From NCBI GenBank assembly GCA_021199795.1, contig JAJQHJ010000003.1:248001-312000 (forward strand): DNA of 64,000 nucleotides, written 5' to 3'. Positions 35,462-43,212 of this stretch are shown one piece after another. The notes under the pieces were generated by a model. It did not search any database, was not told where the DNA came from, and was given only the letters and a program-made list of their open reading frames with translations. A program made the position numbers and the translations under genes. The DNA is from Oscillospiraceae bacterium (lineage in GTDB: Bacteria; Bacillota; Clostridia; Oscillospirales; Ruminococcaceae). How positions within the stretch are numbered: the first letter of the stretch is position 1; every line of letters starts with the position of its first letter.

Positions 35462-36474
35462 TTATAGGAAGCCACAAGGACGAGGTAATCAGGAATATTG
35501 AAGAGAAAGTAGCGGAGCAGGACTTCAACAGTAAGGTTGAAGTGGATGATGCCTCGCTTTCCCGAGATGAAAAAAACGCGCTTGTAGATGAGTTTATCAG
35601 CAAAAGCAAAACTCTCAAGAAGCGTGTGGACACTCTATGCGCAAGAGCAATAACCGATTCAGTTTCAAGAATGGTCAATCGCAAGACGCGTGTTGAGGGT
35701 GCAAAAAACATCATTGGAATAACGAGCGGTGCTATAATAACGAGCAATCACTTCAATCCTCTTGACACAACGATTGTCCGCACTGCAATGCGCAGAACAG
35801 GGCATAAGCATATGCGCATCGTCAGCCAGGAGACCAATCTTGCCATGGGCGGCTTCTTTGGCTACATCATGAAGAATGCAGATACAATTCCTCTTCCAAG
35901 CCAGAAAGAACGCCGTTCTGAATTCTTTGCTGAAAAAATAAGGCAGGAGCTTAAGAAGAATTCTGTTATTCTTATTTACCCCGAACAGGAAATGTGGTTC
36001 AACTATCGTAAGCCCCGTCCTCCCAAGCGTGGTGCCTACTACTATGCCGCTGAAAACAATGTCCCGATAATCTCATGTTTTGTTGAAATCAGAGATACCG
36101 ATGAAATGGATAACGATGAGTTCTACAAGACAGAGTACGTCATTCACATCTTAAAGCCTATCTATCCTGACCCGGATAAGTCTGCCCGCGAGAATAGCTT
36201 TATAATGATGGAAACAGACTACCGGCAGAAGATTGAGGCATATGAAAAAGCATATTCAAAGAAGCTTGTCTATGACTTCGAGGATTCGGATATAGCTGGC
36301 TGGATAGGGCATGATGCCTCCAAAGCAAAATCAACAGCTCTTGCACCTATGTCTGTTGTCGAGGATCACAAAAAGAAAAGTGCTGAAAGGAAACTCAGGC
36401 ACAGAGAACGTCGCGAATGCAGAAATGTCAAGCGAAAGACGAGGATATCAAGGATATTCCGTAGAAAGAGATAA
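35458..36474 (+). CDS. PlsC-like acyltransferase with basic C-terminal tail
   Basis: A 338-residue acyltransferase. HxxxxD motif is NHFNPLD near residue 98, the second block is VILIYPEQEMWFN near residue 165. The N-terminal 60 residues are charged and likely helical. The last 40 residues are strongly basic (Arg/Lys-rich with RRK repeats), which could bind the membrane surface. It is the second acyltransferase of a four-gene unit (acyltransferase, GT8, GT8, acyltransferase) joined by overlaps, closed by the terminator at 36478-36510. Confidence 0.82.
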   Translation: MIIGSHKDEVIRNIEEKVAEQDFNSKVEVDDASLSRDEKNALVDEFISKSKTLKKRVDTLCARAITDSVSRMVNRKTRVEGAKNIIGITSGAIITSNHFNPLDTTIVRTAMRRTGHKHMRIVSQETNLAMGGFFGYIMKNADTIPLPSQKERRSEFFAEKIRQELKKNSVILIYPEQEMWFNYRKPRPPKRGAYYYAAENNVPIISCFVEIRDTDEMDNDEFYKTEYVIHILKPIYPDPDKSARENSFIMMETDYRQKIEAYEKAYSKKLVYDFEDSDIAGWIGHDASKAKSTALAPMSVVEDHKKKSAERKLRHRERRECRNVKRKTRISRIFRRKR

Positions 36475-36477
36475 ATT

Positions 36478-36510
36478 AAAGAGGATACCATGCTCAGGTG
36501 TCCTCTTTTA
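36478..36510 (+). terminator. Terminator after the acyltransferase/GT8 cluster
   Basis: A 12-base stem with one mismatch (36478-36489 with 36497-36508), T-rich end. It separates the cluster from the convergent phosphodiesterase gene. Confidence 0.8.
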
Positions 36511-36512
36511 AA

Positions 36513-37055
36513 TTATAGCTCTCGCCTCATATATTCGTTTCCGTCAATGTCTTTCCAGATGATTGTGCCATCTTCAATAACAATATAACTGTGAGGGCTG
36601 TCTTCTTTTGGAATAGAAACCGAACCCGGGTTGATGTAGATGTAGCTGTCATAGTCCTGGCACTTCGGAACGTGAGTATGTCCACAGACGAGGATTGTAC
36701 CGTTCGCAATCGGAGGTGGATTGGTTTCGCCATAATTGTGTCCATGCGTCAGGTAAAACTCATGCTCGCTGGCGTACACAATCGCGCTGTCAGACATGAT
36801 AGGGAAGTGTAGCATCATCTGATCCACTTCCGCATCGCAGTTGCCTCTTATCGAGAAGACGTGATTCTTGATTCCGTTTAACATCTCTGCAACCCCGGCG
36901 GGATTATAATCGCGAGGCAAGGCGTTTCTCGGACCATGATACAGAATATCTCCCAAAAGAATAAGCTTTTCTGGTTTTTCAATCTTGAATCTTTCAAGTA
37001 GCTTCTTGCAGTAGTATGCTGAGCCATGTATATCCGAAGCAATCATCAATTTCAT
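36513..37055 (-). CDS. yfcE: YfcE/MJ0936-type metallophosphodiesterase
   Basis: A 180-residue calcineurin-like phosphoesterase. Metal-binding motifs in order are SDIHG (8-12), LGDILYHG near residue 35, RGNCDAEVD near residue 70, THGHNYG and CGHTHVPK near residue 125. This is the small cytosolic phosphodiesterase YfcE type. GGGGTG lies about 8 bases before the ATG at 37055. It is transcribed leftwards from a promoter that overlaps that of the MATE gene. Confidence 0.93.
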   Translation of the reverse strand: MKLMIASDIHGSAYYCKKLLERFKIEKPEKLILLGDILYHGPRNALPRDYNPAGVAEMLNGIKNHVFSIRGNCDAEVDQMMLHFPIMSDSAIVYASEHEFYLTHGHNYGETNPPPIANGTILVCGHTHVPKCQDYDSYIYINPGSVSIPKEDSPHSYIVIEDGTIIWKDIDGNEYMRREL

Positions 37056-37068
37056 ATAAATTCACCCC

Positions 37069-37097
37069 TTGACTGAAATTCACATTGGTATTATAAT
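37069..37097 (+). promoter_or_regulatory. Promoter of the MATE exporter gene (overlaps the yfcE promoter)
   Basis: TTGACT (37069-37074), 17-base spacer, TATAAT (37092-37097). Same boxes and spacing as the opposing promoter. Confidence 0.78.
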
Positions 37098-37118
37098 ATG
37101 TGCTTGGAGATAAGTCAA
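37090..37118 (-). promoter_or_regulatory. Promoter of the phosphodiesterase gene (overlaps MATE promoter)
   Basis: On the minus strand TTGACT (37118-37113), 17-base spacer, TATAAT (37095-37090). Its -10 shares bases 37092-37095 with the plus-strand -10. Confidence 0.75.
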
Positions 37119-37150
37119 TAGCTTTTGAGTTTTATAAACGGAGGAAAATT

Positions 37151-38506
37151 ATGAACAGAGATTTAACGACATCAGACCCTACCAAAGTGCTGCTGAGGTT
37201 TTGCATACCGCTTTTCGGAAGCATAATCTTTCAGCAGCTCTACAATATTGCCGACAGCCTAGTTGCCGGAAAATTCATCGGAAACGATGCATTGGCAGCA
37301 GTAGGAAACAGCTACGAGATAACACTTATATTTATAGCATTTGCTTTTGGCTGCAATATCGGTTGCTCTGTAATTTCGGCTCAGCTATTCGGAGCAAAGA
37401 AATATAAAGAGCTTAAAACGGCTGTATACTCAGCTCTTATCGTGAGCGCAGTACTATGTGCAGTTCTTATGATTCTAGGACTTATATTCTGTGGAACTCT
37501 TTTGAGGCTTATAAATACTCCTGATGATGTCTTTGCCGATTCCAAGCTCTATCTCGACATTTACATATGTGGTCTCCCATTCATGTTCTTCTACAATATA
37601 GCCACTGGTATTTTCTCTGCACTAGGCGATTCAAAAACCCCGTTCTTCTTCCTGATGTGCTCATCCGTTGCGAATATAGGAGTAGATATTCTCTTCGTAG
37701 CTGTATTCGATATGGGAGTAGCTGGTGTTGCGCTGGCAACTCTAATCTGCCAGGGAATCAGCTGTATTCTTGCGGTAGCTGTCGTGTTCATCAGATTCTC
37801 GAAGATAAAAACAGATGGCAAGGTTCAGATATTCTCGTGGGATTGCGTCAAACAGTTTGCTGTAATTGCAATTCCAAGTATTCTCCAGCAGAGCTTTATA
37901 TCCGTTGGAAATATAGTAATCCAAAGCATTATAAACAGCTTCGGCACAGCCGCAATGGCAGGCTATTCAGCAGCAGTAAAGCTCAACAATATGGTTGTAA
38001 CCTCGCTGACAACCCTTGGCAACGGTATCTCAAGCTTTACCGCCCAGAACCTAGGTGCAAAGAAGTATTCAAGAATCAGTCTTGGCTGGAAAGCCGGACT
38101 TAAGATTGTCTTTGTTCTATGTGTTCCGATAGTGCTTGTTTACTGGATATTCTCAAGCAATATTCTCTATCTCTTCCTCGAAAGCCCGACAGGGGAGTCG
38201 GTCGACGTTGGCGTTTCGTTCCTCAAAATTATATCTCCGTTCTACTTTGTAGTCGCCGCAAAGCTCGTAACCGACGGCGTCCTGAGAGGTGCCGGACTCA
38301 TGAAAAAATTCATGGCGGCAACATTCACAGATCTGATTATAAGAGTAGTCCTCGCACTTGTTCTTTCCAAGACATCACTCGGCATAACCGGAATCTGGTG
38401 TGCTTGGCTTGTGGGCTGGTCAATTGCAACTGTACTTTCTTTGGTCTTCTTCAAGACAACCAAGTGGGGAGAGAAAAATAAGCAGGAAATCAACTTTCAG
38501 GAATAG
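37151..38506 (+). CDS. MATE-family multidrug/cation exporter
   Basis: A 451-residue membrane protein with about 12 hydrophobic helices arranged as two similar halves. The MATE-type opening is IPLFGSIIFQQLYNIADSL, the matching second-half segment is AIPSILQQSFISVGNIVIQ, and PxxR-type AGLMKKFM and NLGAKKY blocks follow. MATE proteins expel cationic drugs or metabolites by Na+ or H+ exchange. The ATG at 37151 has GGAGGA upstream; an in-frame ATG at 37100 is at the transcription start and is rejected. The short gene-free stretch after it leads to tRNA-Ser. Confidence 0.93.
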   Translation: MNRDLTTSDPTKVLLRFCIPLFGSIIFQQLYNIADSLVAGKFIGNDALAAVGNSYEITLIFIAFAFGCNIGCSVISAQLFGAKKYKELKTAVYSALIVSAVLCAVLMILGLIFCGTLLRLINTPDDVFADSKLYLDIYICGLPFMFFYNIATGIFSALGDSKTPFFFLMCSSVANIGVDILFVAVFDMGVAGVALATLICQGISCILAVAVVFIRFSKIKTDGKVQIFSWDCVKQFAVIAIPSILQQSFISVGNIVIQSIINSFGTAAMAGYSAAVKLNNMVVTSLTTLGNGISSFTAQNLGAKKYSRISLGWKAGLKIVFVLCVPIVLVYWIFSSNILYLFLESPTGESVDVGVSFLKIISPFYFVVAAKLVTDGVLRGAGLMKKFMAATFTDLIIRVVLALVLSKTSLGITGIWCAWLVGWSIATVLSLVFFKTTKWGEKNKQEINFQE

Positions 38507-38530
38507 CGAAAAATAAATATAAAAAAAGAC

Positions 38531-38559
38531 TTGACTTTTGCCCCGACTGTCGCTATAAT
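38531..38559 (+). promoter_or_regulatory. Promoter of tRNA-Ser
   Basis: TTGACT (38531-38536), 17-base spacer, TATAAT (38554-38559). Confidence 0.85.
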
Positions 38560-38618
38560 AATATAGTCGCCTGCCGATAGTACTTCAAACTTCAAATAGG
38601 CAGGAAACGCAGTCACCT

Positions 38619-38708
38619 GGAGAAATACCCAAGTGGTGAAGGGGCTCCCCTGCTAAGGGAGTAGGTCGGGTTACCGGCGCGAGGGTTCAAATCCCTCTTT
38701 CTCCGCCA
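38619..38708 (+). tRNA. tRNA-Ser (anticodon GCT)
   Basis: A 90-base class II tRNA with a long variable arm (TAGGTCGGGTTACCGGC region). Acceptor GGAGAAA/TTTCTCC, anticodon loop CTGCTAA, T-arm GGTTCAAATCC, discriminator G and encoded CCA at 38706-38708. Confidence 0.95.
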
Positions 38709-38745
38709 TGAAAAATAGCACCCATTTGGGTGCTATTTTTCATGG
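38706..38745 (+). terminator. Terminator of tRNA-Ser, includes the CCA end
   Basis: A perfect 18-bp inverted repeat (38706-38723 with 38728-38745) around ATTT. The A5 and T5 runs inside the stem make it a working bidirectional-type terminator, and its first three bases are the tRNA CCA. Confidence 0.85.
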
Positions 38746-38780
38746 CAAAAAGAAGCATCCGAAGTATAAACTCCGGATGC
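38746..38780 (-). terminator. Terminator of the minus-strand MarR/ABC operon
   Basis: On the minus strand GCATCCG (38780-38774) pairs with CGGATGC (38761-38755), followed by TTCTTTTTG. Confidence 0.82.
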
Positions 38781-38790
38781 ATTATTATTA

Positions 38791-40722
38791 TCAGTCAAGC
38801 TCTTTCTTGCCGGTATACAGCTCGTAATACCTGCCTTTGAGTTTGAGTAAGTCGTCGTGATTGCCGCGCTCAATTATCTCACCGTTCTCAAGAACCATGA
38901 TGGCTTCAGCATTTCTTACAGTTGAAAGCCTGTGGGCAATGACGAATGTCGTTCTGCCTTTCATGAGTCTGTCGAGACCGTGCTCGATGTGCCGCTCAGT
39001 TCTCGTATCAACAGAGGAAGTAGCCTCATCCAGAACGAGTATCGGAGCCTTTGAGAGAGCCGCTCTGGCGATGTTCAGAAGCTGTCTCTGACCCTGTGAC
39101 AGGTTGGCACCATCACTTTCAAGAACTGTGTCGTAGCCTTTCTCAAGTCTCATTATGAATGAATGTGCACTTGCGGTCTTAGCCGCGGCGATAACCTCGT
39201 CGTCAGTTGCATCAAGTCTGCCATAGCGGATATTCTCCATAACCGTGCCGGTGAACAGGTGAGTGTCCTGAAGAACCATGGCTATGTTCTTTCTGAGGTA
39301 CTCGCGGTTGTACTCCTTGACCTCATGACCATCAATCAGAATTTCGCCCTCGTTGATATCATAGAAGCGGTTGAGCAGGTTAGTAACTGTTGTCTTACCA
39401 GCACCGGTTGAACCAACAAACGCTATCTTCTGTCCCTGATGTGCCCAGAGGCTGATATGCTTTAAGACTATCTTGTCTGGAACGTAGCCGAATGTAACGT
39501 CCTTAAGGACAATTTCACCCTGGATAGGAGTAGTGAGCGCATTTTCACAATCCGCTAGTTCAGGCTCAGTATCCATAACCTCGAATACTCTTTCAGCTCC
39601 AGCGAGTGCCGCAAAGATGGTTGACATCTGCTGAGACATCTGGTTGATAGGACGCGAGAACTCCTTGGAGTAGTTTGAGAATACTGTCAATGCACCGGTT
39701 GAAAGATTACCTGTGAGCATCAGTATGCCGCCGACACCGATTGTTACGCCGTAAGCAATCTGGGAGGTGTTGCCCATGATTGGTCCCATTACAGAGCCCC
39801 AGAACTGCGCTCTGAACTGCTTGTCACGCATATCGTCGTTAAGCTGGCTGAATTCCTCGACTGCAGTGTCCTCATGATTGAAGACCTTTACAACTTTCTG
39901 ACCGGTTATAGTCTCCTCAACGTAGCCGTTAACTGCTCCGAGAGCAGCTTGCTGACCGGTGTAGTATTTTGAAGAACGCTTTGCAATTGCTGAACCGCCA
40001 AAAGTAAATATCGGGATAAATACTATAGTAACAAGTGTCAGAACCCAGTTTGTAGTTATCATGAAGATAAATGTACCCAAAAGTGTTATGACGCTTGATA
40101 TAAGCGACGTAAGCGTGTTATTGATCATCGTATCGATGTTATCGATATCGTTTGTGAACCTTGACATGATTTCACCAGTCGGATGAGAGTCGAAGTAACG
40201 TACAGGAAGCTTCTGGAGCTTTTCAAACAAGTCGTTTCTTATCTTCTCAATCGCATTGTGCGAAATCGTTATCATTATTCTTGACTGCAGGTAGTTAGTG
40301 ACGATACCCACTAGATAGATACAGAGAAGAACTATTGCAACTCTGACTATATATTCAAGTACTTCACAGTCTCCCGTTATGCTTGCAAGTATATTGTCAG
40401 CAAGCTTCTCCATGGTGCTCATTTCCTGCTCAACGCCTGTTACTGCAACAGTAAGCTTGTTTATAATAGGTGCAAGAAGATATGAGCAGAAGAGGGAAGT
40501 GACCGTAGTTATGAGCATACAAAGAAGTACCAGAACCAGTCTGAGCTTGTACTGAGCGATGTATCCAATCAGTCTTTTGATTACCTTTCCGGTATCCTTG
40601 GGTCTTCCACCGTCTCCTCTTCCGCCTCCAGGACCGCGTCCCGGACCTCCGCCTGGACCACCTTTCTGGTCGGCAGCTTTTTTGTTATACTGCTTTTGAA
40701 GGGCTGTTAAGTCTCTTGCCAT
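38791..40722 (-). CDS. ABC exporter half-transporter with intact catalytic site (second system)
   Basis: A 643-residue exporter half. The N-terminal 45 residues are Gly/Pro/Arg-rich (PGGGPGRGPGGGRGDGG) and probably disordered. Six membrane helices follow (to about 375), then an ATPase domain with Walker A GSTGAGKTT, Walker B ILVLDEATSSVD and H-loop IAHRLST, while the signature is LSQGQRQ (degenerate second Gly-Gly). It is the active-site half of a heterodimer with the gene just upstream (2-base gap). The same division of labour is seen in the pair at 23.2-26.8 kb. Confidence 0.92.
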   Translation of the reverse strand: MARDLTALQKQYNKKAADQKGGPGGGPGRGPGGGRGDGGRPKDTGKVIKRLIGYIAQYKLRLVLVLLCMLITTVTSLFCSYLLAPIINKLTVAVTGVEQEMSTMEKLADNILASITGDCEVLEYIVRVAIVLLCIYLVGIVTNYLQSRIMITISHNAIEKIRNDLFEKLQKLPVRYFDSHPTGEIMSRFTNDIDNIDTMINNTLTSLISSVITLLGTFIFMITTNWVLTLVTIVFIPIFTFGGSAIAKRSSKYYTGQQAALGAVNGYVEETITGQKVVKVFNHEDTAVEEFSQLNDDMRDKQFRAQFWGSVMGPIMGNTSQIAYGVTIGVGGILMLTGNLSTGALTVFSNYSKEFSRPINQMSQQMSTIFAALAGAERVFEVMDTEPELADCENALTTPIQGEIVLKDVTFGYVPDKIVLKHISLWAHQGQKIAFVGSTGAGKTTVTNLLNRFYDINEGEILIDGHEVKEYNREYLRKNIAMVLQDTHLFTGTVMENIRYGRLDATDDEVIAAAKTASAHSFIMRLEKGYDTVLESDGANLSQGQRQLLNIARAALSKAPILVLDEATSSVDTRTERHIEHGLDRLMKGRTTFVIAHRLSTVRNAEAIMVLENGEIIERGNHDDLLKLKGRYYELYTGKKELD

Positions 40723-40724
40723 AC

Positions 40725-42464
40725 TTACACCGCCTTCTTTTCCGAGTCATTCTGGGAGTAGTAAATCTCCTGATATGCCTCGTTATTTTCAAGAAGCTCT
40801 TCATGAGTTCCGACGCCTGAGATCTGACCCTCATTCATGACAATTATCATATCAGCATCTTTGACGGAGCTGATTCTCTGAGCGATAATTATCTTGGTGG
40901 AGTCTTTAAGCTCGTTGCGGAAAGCAAGTCTTATCTGAGCTTCGGTTGCAGTATCAACTGCACTTGTGGAATCGTCAAGAATGAGAACCTTTGGCTTCTT
41001 GAGAAGAGCTCTTGCAATGCAAAGCCTCTGCTTCTGTCCACCGGATACGTTTGTACCGCCTTGATCAATAGCAGTCTGGTAGCCATCTTTGAAAGAGGAG
41101 ACGAATTTGTCCGCCTGTGCGTTGCTTGCCGCAGTCTTAATCTCTTCCTCGGTTGCATTCTCATTACCCCAGCGAAGATTCTCTTCAATGGTTCCAGAGA
41201 ACAATGTGTTGTTCTGAAGCACCATGCCGATTCCCTCGCGGAGATTGTAAAGTGAATAATCCTTGACATTTACTCCGTCAACAAGAACCTCGCCCTCATC
41301 AACTTCATAGAGCCTTGCAATCATCGAAACAAGGGTTGTCTTTCCACAGCCAGTTGATCCGACTATGCCAACTGTAGAGTGTGCAGGGATTTTGAGGTTG
41401 ATATTCGTTAGAACACTGTCTTCGGAATTCTTGTAATAACGGAAAGTGACGTTCTTAAATTCAACTTCGCCGTTTTGGACGGTAAGATCCTTGCAAGCGG
41501 CATCGTCGTCATTGATATCGGGCTCTTCATTGAGAACCTGTGCGATTCTTCTTGCACTTACAAGTGCTCTTGATGAAGTCATCAGAAGCATCGAAACCAT
41601 CATGAGGGATGAAAGAATCTGAGCTGCATATGTAATGAAAGCAGTCAGGTCTCCGACCTCCATGCCGTTATCGAGAACTATCTGTCCGCCGAAATAGATT
41701 ATGCAAATAGTGGTGACATTCATTATAAGTGTCATAACAGGACCTATGAAAATCATAATTTTCATAGCACTGAGTGAAGCTGACTTATAGTCGCCATTTG
41801 CCTTGCCGAATTTGTCTATTTCCTTGTCTTCTCTCACAAAGCTTTTGACAACACGTACGTTAGTTACGTTTTCACGGACGGTTGCGTTCAGACCATCGAG
41901 CTTTTTCTGAACGGTCTGGAACTTCGAGAAGCCTTTGAAGATTATAAGTCCAACACTGCAAAGCAGCACTGGAATTGCCACAGCGAAAACAGCTGAGAGG
42001 GAGGGGCTTATGCTTATAGCCATAATGAGTGCCATAATCATCATTCCCAGTGCGCGGAATGCCATTCTCAGAAGCTGATTAACAAAGTTTTGCATCTGAG
42101 TAATATCGTTAGTCAGTCTGGTTACTAATGAACTTGTGGAGAATCGGTCTATATTTGCAAAAGAGAAGGTCTGCACCTTCTCAAATACATCCTGTCTCAG
42201 GTCGCATGCAAAATTGACCGATGCCTTGGCTCCGAAGTAGGAGCCACCGGCACCACCAGCCATCATAATGACAGCACAAACAACTATTCCGAGCATTACA
42301 AGTATACAGGTTGAAAGAGTCAGCGTTCCCGCATTCTGCTGATTGATAATAATAGCCATCAGCCTGGGAATTATTACTTCACCGAATACCTCAACGAGCA
42401 TACATATCGGAGTGATGATGAAAAGCGGCAAATATGGCTTAATGTATTTGTACCAGCGTTTCAC
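40725..42464 (-). CDS. ABC exporter half-transporter with degenerate catalytic site (second system)
   Basis: A 579-residue exporter half with six membrane helices (to about 315) and an ATPase domain: Walker A GSTGCGKTT, intact signature VSGGQKQR, Walker B VLILDDSTSAVD (Asp in place of the catalytic Glu) and Gln in place of the switch His (IAQRISS). It is therefore the non-catalytic partner. It starts 13 bases after the MarR gene and is followed two bases later by the other half. Confidence 0.92.
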   Translation of the reverse strand: MKRWYKYIKPYLPLFIITPICMLVEVFGEVIIPRLMAIIINQQNAGTLTLSTCILVMLGIVVCAVIMMAGGAGGSYFGAKASVNFACDLRQDVFEKVQTFSFANIDRFSTSSLVTRLTNDITQMQNFVNQLLRMAFRALGMMIMALIMAISISPSLSAVFAVAIPVLLCSVGLIIFKGFSKFQTVQKKLDGLNATVRENVTNVRVVKSFVREDKEIDKFGKANGDYKSASLSAMKIMIFIGPVMTLIMNVTTICIIYFGGQIVLDNGMEVGDLTAFITYAAQILSSLMMVSMLLMTSSRALVSARRIAQVLNEEPDINDDDAACKDLTVQNGEVEFKNVTFRYYKNSEDSVLTNINLKIPAHSTVGIVGSTGCGKTTLVSMIARLYEVDEGEVLVDGVNVKDYSLYNLREGIGMVLQNNTLFSGTIEENLRWGNENATEEEIKTAASNAQADKFVSSFKDGYQTAIDQGGTNVSGGQKQRLCIARALLKKPKVLILDDSTSAVDTATEAQIRLAFRNELKDSTKIIIAQRISSVKDADMIIVMNEGQISGVGTHEELLENNEAYQEIYYSQNDSEKKAV

Positions 42465-42477
42465 CCTTTAACTCCTC

Positions 42478-42933
42478 TCAATTTTCTGCGTTGGCGTAAG
42501 CCTTGAGATTCTCAATGAGTCTCTTCATGTATCCGCTGAATGCAGCGATTTCCTCGTCAGAGAATCCCTCAAAAGCTGTTTCGTCGATAACACCATAGAA
42601 GTCATTGGTCTTCTTGACAATATTCTTGCCCTTTGAGGTGATAGCAATGTTGTTGACTCTTGAGTCGTCGGAGGAGGGGGTTCTTTCGATATAACCCTGA
42701 GTTTCGAGTTTCTTGAGAGTTACGGTAACTGCAGCAGGGGAAATTTCCATCTTTTCAGCAAGATCTTTCTGGCAGAGTCTTGAGTCGCGGCTAGCTTCAA
42801 TAAGCATAGAGTGCTGGCTTCCTCTTAATCCCAAGGTGTCAACATACTTGTCGATGAGCTGACGGCGAAGACGGTCAAATCTCGCAAACTGGTTGATGCA
42901 TTTCTCGTATTGTTCTTTTCTGGTATTTGCCAT
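42478..42933 (-). CDS. MarR-family regulator of the second ABC exporter
   Basis: A 151-residue winged-helix protein. The recognition region is QKDLAEKMEISPAAVTVTL (about 65-85), then a wing with GYIERTPSSDDSRVN. The ATG at 42933 (MANTRKEQ) is preferred: the upstream in-frame ATG at 42981 lies at the transcription start region. AAGGAT is 12 bases upstream, slightly long. It leads a three-gene operon with both exporter halves and probably represses it. Confidence 0.9.
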   Translation of the reverse strand: MANTRKEQYEKCINQFARFDRLRRQLIDKYVDTLGLRGSQHSMLIEASRDSRLCQKDLAEKMEISPAAVTVTLKKLETQGYIERTPSSDDSRVNNIAITSKGKNIVKKTNDFYGVIDETAFEGFSDEEIAAFSGYMKRLIENLKAYANAEN

Positions 42934-42985
42934 TAATAACACTATCCTTTCAATGAAGTTTTGATAAAAACTATTTAACACTAGA

Positions 42986-43014
42986 ATAATAACATGGCTC
43001 TGTTAAATTGTCAA
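42986..43014 (-). promoter_or_regulatory. Promoter of the second MarR/ABC operon with flanking inverted repeat
   Basis: On the minus strand TTGACA (43014-43009), 17-base spacer, TATTAT (42991-42986) with a TG extension. TTTAACA (42974-42980) and TGTTAAA (43001-43007) form an inverted repeat around the -10, a possible MarR site. Confidence 0.72.
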
Positions 43015-43120
43015 GCACTTAATGTGAAAATGTGAAGAAATTTAAAGCCTATTGTTTTCATTGAAATATCTTATCGGGAAATGAAATTTTGTAAAACTCC
43101 AAGTTCGGGCAAAAAAGTGG

Positions 43121-43149
43121 TTGTAATTATCGCAAAAATATGATACACT
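43121..43149 (+). promoter_or_regulatory. Extended -10 promoter of the TPR/SpoIIM/DUF624 cluster
   Basis: TTGTAA (43121-43126), 17-base spacer, TACACT (43144-43149), TGA upstream of the -10. Confidence 0.68.
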
Positions 43150-43212
43150 AATTATAAGCTGGCTGGCGGTACTGACCGACAGCTGAGGCTGGGCTGAAGT
43201 TGAGGTGTTTAT

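Noticed and set aside
36478-38790. CRISPR or repeat arrays near the many hairpins
   Set aside because: The repeats seen are single inverted repeats (terminators); no regularly spaced direct repeats were found here or elsewhere in the window.
40590-40670. Gly-rich stretch as a low-complexity assembly artefact
   Set aside because: It is in frame at the N-terminus of an intact ABC exporter, and Gly-rich leads are common in clostridial exporters of this type.
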